From CAZIVO01 sp964542765 (GTDB lineage: Bacteria; Planctomycetota; UBA1135; UBA2386), in NCBI GenBank assembly GCA_964542765.1, contig CAZIVO010000131.1, forward strand, positions 1-8,971: a DNA stretch of 8,971 nt, given 5' to 3'. The translations under genes were made by a program, and so were the position numbers. Within the stretch, counting starts at the first letter, position 1, and each line of letters opens with the position of its first letter. A model generated the notes under the pieces. It worked only from the letters and a program-made list of their open reading frames with translations, did no database searches and was not told the origin of the DNA. This document shows, piece by piece, positions 1 through 7,661 of the stretch.

Positions 1-221
1 CCTCGTCCTCCTGTCTCCTCGAAATGAAACCAGCCGCCCACAACGCGCGGCACAACGGTGCTGCAGCGTCACACAAAAGAGAGCCGGGCCCTCAACACTC
101 CCGTGCACCCCGGTGGTTCGCGGTTACATGAAAGGCTCTCCGTCCCGCATGCCTTTCTGGGGAGGGGCGCGAATCGGAATGACGGGGCCCCATCGGGCAA
201 ACCAGAGGGGCCGCTGGACCG
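1..221. other. Non-coding flank with no recognised feature
   Basis: This stretch lies downstream of the sulfatase-like gene. Short open frames exist on both strands but none has a family signature or a ribosome binding site. GGCCCC at 186-191 and GGGGCC at 208-213 could pair across a 16-nt loop, but no T-run follows on the minus strand, so no terminator is claimed. Confidence 0.4.
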
Positions 222-1916
222 TCAGCGAAGAGGCTTCACCAGGATCGATCCGTAGAGATCCCGGAAAGGTTGCGTCGCAGAAAGTTTCTCTTCGAGATCG
301 ATGATCTCGCGGCGATCGCCGTAATCGATCGTCACCACTTCGCGAAAAGTGCTGATGGAGGGGTGGCCCGTCCGATCGACGAAGAGGCTCTTTCCCCAGT
401 ACCCTTCGGGGATCGGCAGATCCAGGAGGTGCAAGATCGTCGGCGCCGTATCGAGCTGGCAAGATCGAGCTTGGCGATCGATCTCCGGCAAATCGGCTGG
501 CGTCAGCAAGGCGAGTGGGATGCGTACGAGCGAGGTCTGCGGATAGCCGGGGAGCTTGTCGGTCACCGGGTTGCGTGGACAGCTATGATCAGCAGTCATG
601 ACGATCAGCGTTCGCTCATCCCACAAGCCCTCCTGACGAAGGCGTTCGAAAAAACGGCCTGTCTCGTAATCGTGGATGTGCACCGAGCGCAGCCACTCGC
701 GCAGGCCCCCATCCTCGATGACGTCCGCCGATGAGGGAAGGTCATGATGATGTTCGGCATAATCGACCCGGCCAAACCAGGGGTGCGTGTCGATGGTCAA
801 GATGGAGATGAAGATCTTCTCGTCCTCGAACTTCTTGAGTCGCTCGATCGCATCGTCGAACAGAAGCCGATCCGTGGCTCCCCATTCCGATGTGTGACGC
901 GGATCGGCACCCGCATCCATGAAATCGTCGCGCGACCAGTCCCGCTGAAAACCAGCGCGGGGAAAGTGGACATCGCCACCCGCGAACAATCTCGGATCGG
1001 CGCGAATGAGCTCTGCACGCCAACCCTTCTCGACGAGAACCTTCGCCAGAGAGTTGGGGCTGCCAGCCTCCCGGCACATCCAGGCATTGGGATGGCTATT
1101 GAAGGTCGCCATCATCCCCGGGAAGGTCGGGAAACAAGTCGTCGCATGCTTTTGCATCATCCTCGCCCTCACTTCACTTCCGCCGAAGAAGGGTGTGAGC
1201 CCTTCGGGCAGGGCGGGGTTGTAGGGGTCCATCATGTCGAGGGACAGGGACTCGCTCAGCAACAAGATGACGCGATCGAAAGAGAAGCCGAGCGACGGAT
1301 AGGCGCGCGGTCCGAGCGGCAAGCCGTATTTTTCGATCGCGCTCTGGTGCCGCTCGAGGCTCTCCTCGATGCGAGGCTCCGGCATGGGGTGAAAGAAATA
1401 CTCGTCGACGAAATTGAAGGCNNNNNNNNNNNNNNNNNNNNNNNNNNNNNNNNNNNNNNNNNNNNNNNNNNNNNNNNNNNNNNNNNNNNNNNNNNNNNNN
1501 NNNNNNNNNNNNNNNNNNNNNGAACCGAGAAAACCCGCAAGGTGCGCGTCATTGGTGAACTCGAGGTACTGGCGCTCGAAGTAGCTGTGCCCGAAGTGGT
1601 AAATACAGATATCGGATATCGCCAGCAGCAGATAGCCGACCACGAAGGACAGGGGCAGCAGCGGAAACAGGGGCAGCAATGACAGGATGCCGACGGCGGC
1701 AATGAAGAAGGCGAAGTCGAACAGGAACTTGTCTGCCAGATTCAGCCAGGGCAAAAGCCGCGTGAGATCGTGATCATCCTTGTTCTGAACCACCCAGGCG
1801 AGCAGAGCATTGAGGAGCAGGGTCCCTCCCCCCAGGAGAAGGATCCTCCGGCCCGGAGTCCGACCTGCAGAGAGCTGCGACCCGGAAAAGAGGTTCTGAC
1901 GGGAACCCGAAGACAT
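222..1916 (-). CDS. Membrane-anchored sulfatase/LTA-synthase-like phosphotransferase (interrupted by gap)
   Basis: Probable inner-membrane enzyme of the alkaline-phosphatase superfamily, related to lipoteichoic-acid synthase and OpgB phosphoglycerol transferases, with its catalytic domain outside the membrane. The apparent 564 residues start with hydrophobic helices near 24-43 and in the 64-107 region. Further helices probably fall in the N-gap (residues 132-165). The catalytic domain shows the family's metal and active-site positions: E222 in an L-L-S-E-S-L-S strand, a likely nucleophile T264 in F-P-T-F-P-G-M, H378 in D-T-H-P-W-F-G, and D443-H444 in T-A-D-H-S. Their spacing resembles E255/T300/H416/D475-H476 of staphylococcal LtaS (family knowledge). 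The ATG at 1916 precedes the hydrophobic N-terminus but has no clear Shine-Dalgarno. The gene lies 81 bp downstream of the YdeI-like gene on the same strand, so co-transcription is possible. The substrate is unknown: phosphoglycerol or phosphoethanolamine transfer to glycans or lipids, or sulfatase activity, all fit. The family call is firm; the function is inference. Confidence 0.85.
   Translation of the reverse strand: MSSGSRQNLFSGSQLSAGRTPGRRILLLGGGTLLLNALLAWVVQNKDDHDLTRLLPWLNLADKFLFDFAFFIAAVGILSLLPLFPLLPLSFVVGYLLLAISDICIYHFGHSYFERQYLEFTNDAHLAGFLGXXXXXXXXXXXXXXXXXXXXXXXXXXXXXXXXXXAFNFVDEYFFHPMPEPRIEESLERHQSAIEKYGLPLGPRAYPSLGFSFDRVILLLSESLSLDMMDPYNPALPEGLTPFFGGSEVRARMMQKHATTCFPTFPGMMATFNSHPNAWMCREAGSPNSLAKVLVEKGWRAELIRADPRLFAGGDVHFPRAGFQRDWSRDDFMDAGADPRHTSEWGATDRLLFDDAIERLKKFEDEKIFISILTIDTHPWFGRVDYAEHHHDLPSSADVIEDGGLREWLRSVHIHDYETGRFFERLRQEGLWDERTLIVMTADHSCPRNPVTDKLPGYPQTSLVRIPLALLTPADLPEIDRQARSCQLDTAPTILHLLDLPIPEGYWGKSLFVDRTGHPSISTFREVVTIDYGDRREIIDLEEKLSATQPFRDLYGSILVKPLR
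1422..1521. other. Assembly gap of 100 Ns
   Basis: Exactly 100 undetermined bases lie inside the sulfatase-like gene. A round 100 is commonly used for gaps of unknown length, so the true distance may differ. Coding sequence of the same family flanks both sides: membrane helices on the right, the extracytoplasmic domain on the left. The open frame happens to continue across the Ns. The missing part should encode the last membrane helices and the linker to the catalytic domain. Confidence 0.98.
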
Positions 1917-1997
1917 CGCAGCAACGGTAACTCTTTTGGCTGGCGGGCGTATCTCTTGTTCTGTGCGCCGGCGAAGAGCTCGCAGCAGCCCGGGAAC

Positions 1998-2600
1998 TCA
2001 GCGGTATTTCCAGTTGCGCGACTTGCCCTCGGCCATCCATTCGACGGCCTGAGCGATACGCCGGCTCCGGGTCTCTTCGCGCTTGGCGCTCACGATCCAC
2101 TCCACATACTCACGCTGTTGACTGGGTGAGAAGGACTCGAAGGTGACCCGCGCCTTCTTCGCCTTCTTCAGAGCCGCCAGCAGATCGGCGGGAGCCTCGA
2201 GGTCAGGCCGCCGCACAGCCTTCTTCTTCGCTGCAGGACCGGCCTGTGCATCCAGCGCCGCAGCCTCTTTCACGTAGGCCACCAGCACCTTCTTCGTCGG
2301 CAGGTCCGCCAAGGACGTGATCTTGATGTCGTGCATCCCGGCCTTGAGATCACCGCGAAACAGCTTTTCGGGGTCGCTCAACTCCTTGGCGCGCCAGAAC
2401 CCGAAGGTCACGTGCTCCTTGAAAGCTGCCATCCCGGCGACGATCTTCTTGCCGACGAAGCACGGGCATCTCCACTTGATCTCCTCGTGGATCCCGGGAG
2501 CCCCCTCGTGGACGATCGCCCGCAGACGGGTCAGGATGGGCCGCGCGAAGGGGGCGGCCGCTTCGATATAGGCATCTACTTCGGGCAAGGCCTTGGCCAT
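1998..2600 (-). CDS. YdeI/OmpD-associated family protein (DUF1801 + OmdA domains)
   Basis: A 200-residue soluble protein with no signal peptide. Residues about 15-115 match the DUF1801 fold seen in YdeI-type proteins, including the stretch G-I-H-E-E-I-K-W-R-C-P-C-F and a G-F-W motif near 67-69. A Lys/Ala-rich linker follows (about 119-130). Residues about 135-198 match the OmdA (bacteriocin-protection, YdeI or OmpD-associated) domain: an A-L-K-K-A-K-K-A stretch, P-S-Q-Q-R-E-Y-V-E-W-I near 159-169, and E-T-R-S-R-R-I at 176-182. The family's molecular function is unknown; members have been linked to resistance to peptides and bacteriocins. I chose the ATG at 2600 because AGAGG lies 7 nt upstream, the family's N-terminus begins there, and the longer frame to 2996 would run through the divergent carboxylase gene. 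Family assignment is strong; role is unassigned. Confidence 0.9.
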   Translation of the reverse strand: MAKALPEVDAYIEAAAPFARPILTRLRAIVHEGAPGIHEEIKWRCPCFVGKKIVAGMAAFKEHVTFGFWRAKELSDPEKLFRGDLKAGMHDIKITSLADLPTKKVLVAYVKEAAALDAQAGPAAKKKAVRRPDLEAPADLLAALKKAKKARVTFESFSPSQQREYVEWIVSAKREETRSRRIAQAVEWMAEGKSRNWKYR

Positions 2601-2751
2601 GGGGATTCCTCTCAGCACCCACAATACCCCCCGAACCCATGGTCGCGGAGAGCAAGCCTCCCGCACCCGGCAAGGGATAAGTGACCCCGCGCGGCAGAAA
2701 CCCAGAACCGCCATTGAGGCGTGGAGCCCGAAGCTGTTACCTGTCGGGACG
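2601..2751. promoter_or_regulatory. Divergent intergenic region (YdeI-like gene / liuB)
   Basis: This 151-bp stretch separates the minus-strand YdeI-like gene from the plus-strand carboxylase gene and must hold the start signals of the former, and probably of the latter. I could not identify convincing -35/-10 boxes or an operator palindrome. The plus-strand gene has only a weak GGGAC-like Shine-Dalgarno directly before its ATG. The role is inferred from gene orientation only. Confidence 0.4.
2608..2612 (-). promoter_or_regulatory. Ribosome binding site of the YdeI-like gene
   Basis: On the minus strand AGAGG sits 7 nt before the ATG at 2600. It supports this start over the in-frame upstream extension to 2996. 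Confidence 0.6.
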
Positions 2752-4362
<1,611 letters not shown>

Positions 4363-4380
4363 GCGGGGCTCGCCCTTCTC

Positions 4381-4517
4381 CTTGCCAAGCTGAGCGACAC
4401 TCTTGATCTGCTTGAGCCGCAATCCACCTCCAAGGGCTCGTGATGGACTCCAAGGGAAACCCGCTCGGCGTATCTCTCTCCAATGTCGGCAAGGCAACGG
4501 CCGCTGACGCGGGGTAG
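4381..4517 (+). pseudogene. 3'-terminal remnant of a Kelch-family secreted protein gene
   Basis: Decayed copy of the last part of the intact Kelch gene downstream. Bases 4425-4499 align without gaps to 5932-6006 with about 10 mismatches in 75. In one frame they encode H-L-Q-G-L-V-M-D-S-K, then G-N-P-L-G and S-N-V-G-K-A-T, ending at a TAG at 4515-4517. The intact gene has L-Q-G-L-V-M-D-S-K, A-N-P-L-G and S-N-A-G-K-A-T in the same order. Upstream of about 4420 similarity continues weakly in another frame (L-A-x-x-x-x-x-x-D-x-L-L), which implies a one-base frameshift. A TGA at 4413-4415 blocks the 3' frame. No start, signal peptide or Kelch repeats remain, and the fragment begins about 20 bp after the liuB stop. 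The homology is visible directly; the duplication-then-deletion history is inference. Confidence 0.8.
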
Positions 4518-4549
4518 TTATCGCTCAGCATCGCTGCAAAACTCCCGTG

Positions 4550-4567
4550 CGCAGGGCAGATCCTGCG
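4550..4567. other. Short inverted repeat (hairpin)
   Basis: CGCAGG and CCTGCG form a perfect 6-bp stem, extendable by a G-T pair, around a short loop. It lies 33 bp after the stop of the Kelch remnant and before the intact Kelch gene. No T-run follows, so an intrinsic terminator is not supported. It might be a leftover from the lost paralogue or a chance GC-rich palindrome. Confidence 0.3.
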
Positions 4568-4620
4568 GGGATTCCGGCGGTATGCAAGACGGAGTAGCAT
4601 GGGGTGTGCACACCTCTGGT

Positions 4621-4628
4621 AGAGGAAG
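4621..4628 (+). promoter_or_regulatory. Ribosome binding site supporting a TTG start
   Basis: AGAGGAAG precedes TTG at 4636, with about 9 nt between the AGGA core and the start. It is the best Shine-Dalgarno upstream of the Kelch gene and favours TTG over the ATGs at 4483 and 4582. Confidence 0.55.
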
Positions 4629-4635
4629 TTATCCC

Positions 4636-6021
4636 TTGAACTCCATCGCTACCTCGATCGCCTGCCTCGGTATCGCGCTTTCGTGTCCCGCCCAGCCGAA
4701 CTGGCTCTGGGCACGGATCACGCCCGCTACATCACCGTCCAATCGATGCTCCCACGCGATGGCCTACGACTCTGCTCGTGACCGCACCGTGATGTTCGGC
4801 GGAAAGGAGAGGGGTAACCGCGCCTTCGCAGACACCTGGGAGTGGGACGGCAAGAACTGGGCGCAGATCAAGCCTGCAATCTCGCCGCCTGCCCGGAACT
4901 TTCACGCGATGGTCTACGACTCTGCCCGGAAACGCACCGTGCTGTTCGGTGGCTACGTGATGAACACCAACCGCCACTTTTCAGATACCTGGGAGTGGGA
5001 CGGCAAGAACTGGGCGAAGAGCTATCCTCTCACGAAGCCGCCGGTCCGATTCCGCCACGCGATGGCCTACGACTCCGCCCGAAAGCGCACCGTGCTGTTC
5101 GGTGGATTCACCACCTCGGGCGAGACTGCAGATACCTGGGAGTGGGACGGTAAGAACTGGACACGGAGCAAGCTCACCGCCTCGCCACCCGCCCGATTCG
5201 GCCATGCGATGGCCTACGACCCTGCTCGCGGGCATACCGTGATGTTCGGCGGATTGGCTCAGGGTATCTTTGCGGACACCTGGGCATGGAATGGTAAGAG
5301 CTGGACGCAGATCAAGCCGGTCGCCTCGCCACCCGCCCGGGTCAACCATGCGATGGCCTACGACTCTGTTCGTGGTCGCACCTTGATGTTTGGTGGGTCG
5401 GGTTCTCCGAGCTTGCTGGCAGATACCTGGGAGTGGGACGGCAAGAACTGGATGCGGAGCAAGCCTGCTGCATCACCATCTGCCCGAAGTTTCCACGCGA
5501 TGGCCTACGACTCTGCTCGTGACCGCACCGTGCTGTTCGGCGGCGCCTCCTTGGCGGGCTTCTTGGCAGACACATGGGAATACCAACGGGCCTTCCCCGC
5601 GTCCTTCTCCTCCTTCGGCAGCGGTTGCAAGAGCAGCGCGGGCGTGCCGCTACTCACCGCATTGCAGCCTCCCCTTCACGCCAAGACCTTCACGACGATA
5701 CTCTCGCCCGTGCCGGCAGGGCTCTCCAACACTCCCTTCATGCTGGTTGGCGCATCGAATACAAACTGGGCGGCCATCAAGCTGCCGCTGGATCTCGGAC
5801 CGTTGGGGGCACCCGGCTGCAAACTCCTCGTGAGCGCCGATGTGCTCGTCCAACTCAAGGGCAGCGGTGGCACCGCGCGCTTCGATCTCGCGATTCCGGG
5901 TCGTGATCCCTGGCTGCTCGGCAAGAGCCTCTACCTCCAGGGGCTCGTGATGGACTCCAAGGCAAACCCGCTCGGCATCGCCCTCTCCAACGCCGGCAAG
6001 GCGACGATCGGAAACCGATAG
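4636..6021 (+). CDS. Secreted Kelch-repeat beta-propeller protein with Planctomycete-type C-terminal domain
   Basis: Predicted exported protein of 461 residues from the TTG at 4636. Residues 4-16 form a hydrophobic signal-peptide-like core followed by C-P-A-Q, a possible cleavage region. The n-region lacks a positive charge; an ATG at 4582 would add 18 residues including one Arg. Six tandem Kelch-type units of 48-51 residues span about 37-316. Each has H-A-M-(A/V)-Y-D, a conserved Arg, T-(V/L)-(M/L)-F-G-G and D-T-W-(E/A)-W, and most end in D-G-K-N-W. They should fold as a six-bladed propeller resembling the galactose-oxidase central domain, without visible enzymatic residues. From about 323 a separate beta-rich domain runs to the end, with C331 in F-G-S-G-C, C395 in P-G-C-K and a closing N-P-L-G-I-A-L-S-N-A. 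The cysteines may pair. Likely surface or extracellular binding protein; ligand unknown. It sits between liuB and a MATE gene, with a broken paralogue just upstream. Confidence 0.82.
   Translation: MNSIATSIACLGIALSCPAQPNWLWARITPATSPSNRCSHAMAYDSARDRTVMFGGKERGNRAFADTWEWDGKNWAQIKPAISPPARNFHAMVYDSARKRTVLFGGYVMNTNRHFSDTWEWDGKNWAKSYPLTKPPVRFRHAMAYDSARKRTVLFGGFTTSGETADTWEWDGKNWTRSKLTASPPARFGHAMAYDPARGHTVMFGGLAQGIFADTWAWNGKSWTQIKPVASPPARVNHAMAYDSVRGRTLMFGGSGSPSLLADTWEWDGKNWMRSKPAASPSARSFHAMAYDSARDRTVLFGGASLAGFLADTWEYQRAFPASFSSFGSGCKSSAGVPLLTALQPPLHAKTFTTILSPVPAGLSNTPFMLVGASNTNWAAIKLPLDLGPLGAPGCKLLVSADVLVQLKGSGGTARFDLAIPGRDPWLLGKSLYLQGLVMDSKANPLGIALSNAGKATIGNR
4744..5583 (+). repeat. Six tandem ~150-bp Kelch-unit repeats
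   Basis: A GATGGCCTAC-like core recurs at 4758, 4908, 5061, 5208, 5352 and 5499, giving periods of 150, 153, 147, 144 and 147 bp, all multiples of three. A second conserved block, beginning GA(C/T)ACCTGGGAGTGGGACGG, is nearly identical in units 1, 2, 3 and 5, including at third codon positions. Unit 4 varies (W-A-W-N-G-K-S-W) and unit 6 is cut short (W-E-Y-Q). The DNA-level similarity suggests recent blade duplication or gene conversion. Confidence 0.85.
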
Positions 6022-6221
6022 CCCCGGCTAGCTGCCAGGTCTGGCTCGAGAACCCCTGAATCGATACTGACTCTCTGCCGTGACATGGGCGGACAAGGAT
6101 GTCCGCAGCGCGAAAGCTATGTTCACAAATCTTGCTTTATTGCGCGGTCGGGGAGGGTATCGCTATCAGTCTTCCAAGCATTCCCGACACCCTTTTCAGA
6201 TAAGGATTACCCAGCCTCCCC
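6022..6221. other. Intergenic region between the Kelch and MATE genes
   Basis: This 200-bp stretch contains one clear hairpin (6089-6106) and an AT-richer patch around 6118-6142 that could include a promoter for the MATE gene. I could not identify confident -35/-10 boxes. Before the MATE start, AAGGAT at 6202-6207 is the closest purine run, but it is 14 nt away, long for a Shine-Dalgarno. No convincing coding sequence. Confidence 0.4.
6089..6106. terminator. Perfect 7-bp hairpin after the Kelch gene, possible terminator
   Basis: GCGGACA and TGTCCGC form a perfect stem around the tetraloop AGGA, 67 bp after the Kelch stop codon. There is no downstream T-run, so it is not a classical intrinsic terminator. 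It may act as an mRNA-end stabiliser, a weak terminator, or a protein-binding palindrome upstream of the MATE gene. Confidence 0.35.
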
Positions 6222-7583
6222 ATGACCCGCTCCGCCTGGCAGATCGAATGCACCGCGCTGGTGAAGCTCGCCCTTCCCATCATGGCAACGCAGGTAGGGA
6301 TGCTCTTCATGGGCACCGTCGATGCCCTGATGGTCGGTCGCATCTCGGGCACGGCTCTGGCAGCGGTCACGCTGGGCAATCTCTATCTGTGGTCCTTGAT
6401 CATCTTCGGCAATGGCGTGCTGATGGCGCTCGACCCGCTGGTCTCCCAGGCCATCGGCGCCGGCGAGCGCGCCGAAGCGCGGCTGAGCATTCAGAGAGGC
6501 CTGGTCCTCGCACTCGCCCTGAGCATTCCCACCGGGCTGCTCGTCCTGGTTTGCGAACCGCTCTTCGTGCTGTTCGGTCAGCCTGCGGAAGTGATCGGGC
6601 CGGCCCGCGACTATTGCCTGGCCTCCATCCCCGGGATTTTGCCCTTCCTGGTCTTCGTGGTGCTGCGACAAACACTTCAGGCGCAGTCTCGAACCCTGGC
6701 GATCCTGATCGTGATCCTTGTCGCCAATATCCTCAATGCCTTGGCCAACTGGGTGCTGATCTTTGGCAACCTGGGCTGCCCCAGCCTCGGTGTCGTGGGA
6801 TCGGCCTGGGCGACGACCATCTGTCGCTGGGTTCTGCCTTTCGCGCTGCTCGCCTTGGGCTGGCGAGATCTGCGTGATCTGCTCCGCCCCTGGCAAGCCG
6901 CCGCTGTCCGCCTGCGGCCGCTGTTGCGCATGCTTGCTCTGGGCACCCCCATCGGCGTGCAATTCTGTCTGGAGATGTGGGCCTTCGCGATCACCGCACT
7001 CTTCATGGGGATGCTCGGCAAGACCGAGCTCGCGGCCCATCAGCCGGCGATCAATCTCGCCGCCCTGTCCTATCAGGTGCCGGTCGGCATCGGCGCCGCC
7101 GCCGCCGTCCGCGTCGGCTATGCCGTCGGCCGCGGCGAAGGCTTGCAACGAGCGGCACTGATCCCCCTGGCCATCGCAAGCCTGGTGATGTTCGTCCTGG
7201 GAGCCGTCTTCCTGGCCTTCCCGCAAGCACTGGCGGTGATGTTCATCCCCGGCGAACCGCAGGTCATCGCCCTGGCCGCCTTGCTCTTGCCCCTGGCCGG
7301 ACTGTTCCAGGTGTTCGACGGCCTGCAGGCCGTTGCTGCCGGGGTGCTGCGAGGCACCGGCGACACCCGCGCGCCGATGATCAGCATGCTCGTGGGCTTC
7401 TGGTTCGTGGGAGTGCCTACCAGCATGGTGCTCGGCTTCGACTGGGGATTCGGCCTCGGAGCCGTCGGGCTGTGGTGGGGTCTCGTGGTCGGGCTCGGAG
7501 CGGTTGCCATCTTCTTGCTGATCCGGGTGCGGACAAGGCTCGGCGAGGAGATCCGGCGGACGAGGCTGCCGCCGGCCGCTTGA
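6222..7583 (+). CDS. MATE family multidrug/metabolite efflux transporter
   Basis: Inner-membrane cation-coupled antiporter of the MATE family, 453 residues, the usual length. It is hydrophobic throughout, consistent with 12 helices in two halves: about 12-215 and 232-435, with a basic loop near 216-231. Family hallmarks include D-P-L-V-S-Q-A-I-G-A-G-E at 71-82 in the first half and V-R-V-G-Y-A-V-G-R-G-E at 296-306 plus L-R-G-T-G-D-T-R-A-P at 376-385 in the second. Acidic residues in the membrane, D34 (T-V-D-A-L-M-V-G), E251 (F-C-L-E-M-W-A-F) and D366 (F-D-G-L-Q-A-V-A-A-G), appear to match the D36, E255 and D371 coupling residues of Vibrio NorM (my alignment by eye). A NorM-like subfamily is likely. 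Substrate cannot be read from sequence. The ATG at 6222 gives a complete first helix but has a poor Shine-Dalgarno. It may share a transcript with liuC, 78 bp downstream. Confidence 0.92.
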   Translation: MTRSAWQIECTALVKLALPIMATQVGMLFMGTVDALMVGRISGTALAAVTLGNLYLWSLIIFGNGVLMALDPLVSQAIGAGERAEARLSIQRGLVLALALSIPTGLLVLVCEPLFVLFGQPAEVIGPARDYCLASIPGILPFLVFVVLRQTLQAQSRTLAILIVILVANILNALANWVLIFGNLGCPSLGVVGSAWATTICRWVLPFALLALGWRDLRDLLRPWQAAAVRLRPLLRMLALGTPIGVQFCLEMWAFAITALFMGMLGKTELAAHQPAINLAALSYQVPVGIGAAAAVRVGYAVGRGEGLQRAALIPLAIASLVMFVLGAVFLAFPQALAVMFIPGEPQVIALAALLLPLAGLFQVFDGLQAVAAGVLRGTGDTRAPMISMLVGFWFVGVPTSMVLGFDWGFGLGAVGLWWGLVVGLGAVAIFLLIRVRTRLGEEIRRTRLPPAA

Positions 7584-7661
7584 GGAGGAACTCCTGACGG
7601 CCACTCCCCTGGCAATGACAATGCGAGTGCCGCGACGGGGCTTCGAGGGTAACGTGAACGC

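Noticed and set aside
744..1682. Plus-strand open frame antisense to the sulfatase-like gene
   Set aside because: It crosses the N-gap, shows no domain, and the opposite strand carries clear active-site motifs and membrane helices.
2593..2751. Upstream extension of liuB to the ATG at 2593
   Set aside because: It would overlap the start of the divergent gene and add 53 residues not expected in the family; the ATG at 2752 gives the normal length.
4363..4400. Possible terminator after liuB (GC-rich GGCG/CGCC pairing)
   Set aside because: Only a 4-bp stem and no T-run; too weak to call.
4744..5583. Regular ~150-bp repeats considered as a CRISPR-like or non-coding array
   Set aside because: All periods are multiples of three, and the units encode Kelch motifs within one continuous frame, so they are protein repeats.
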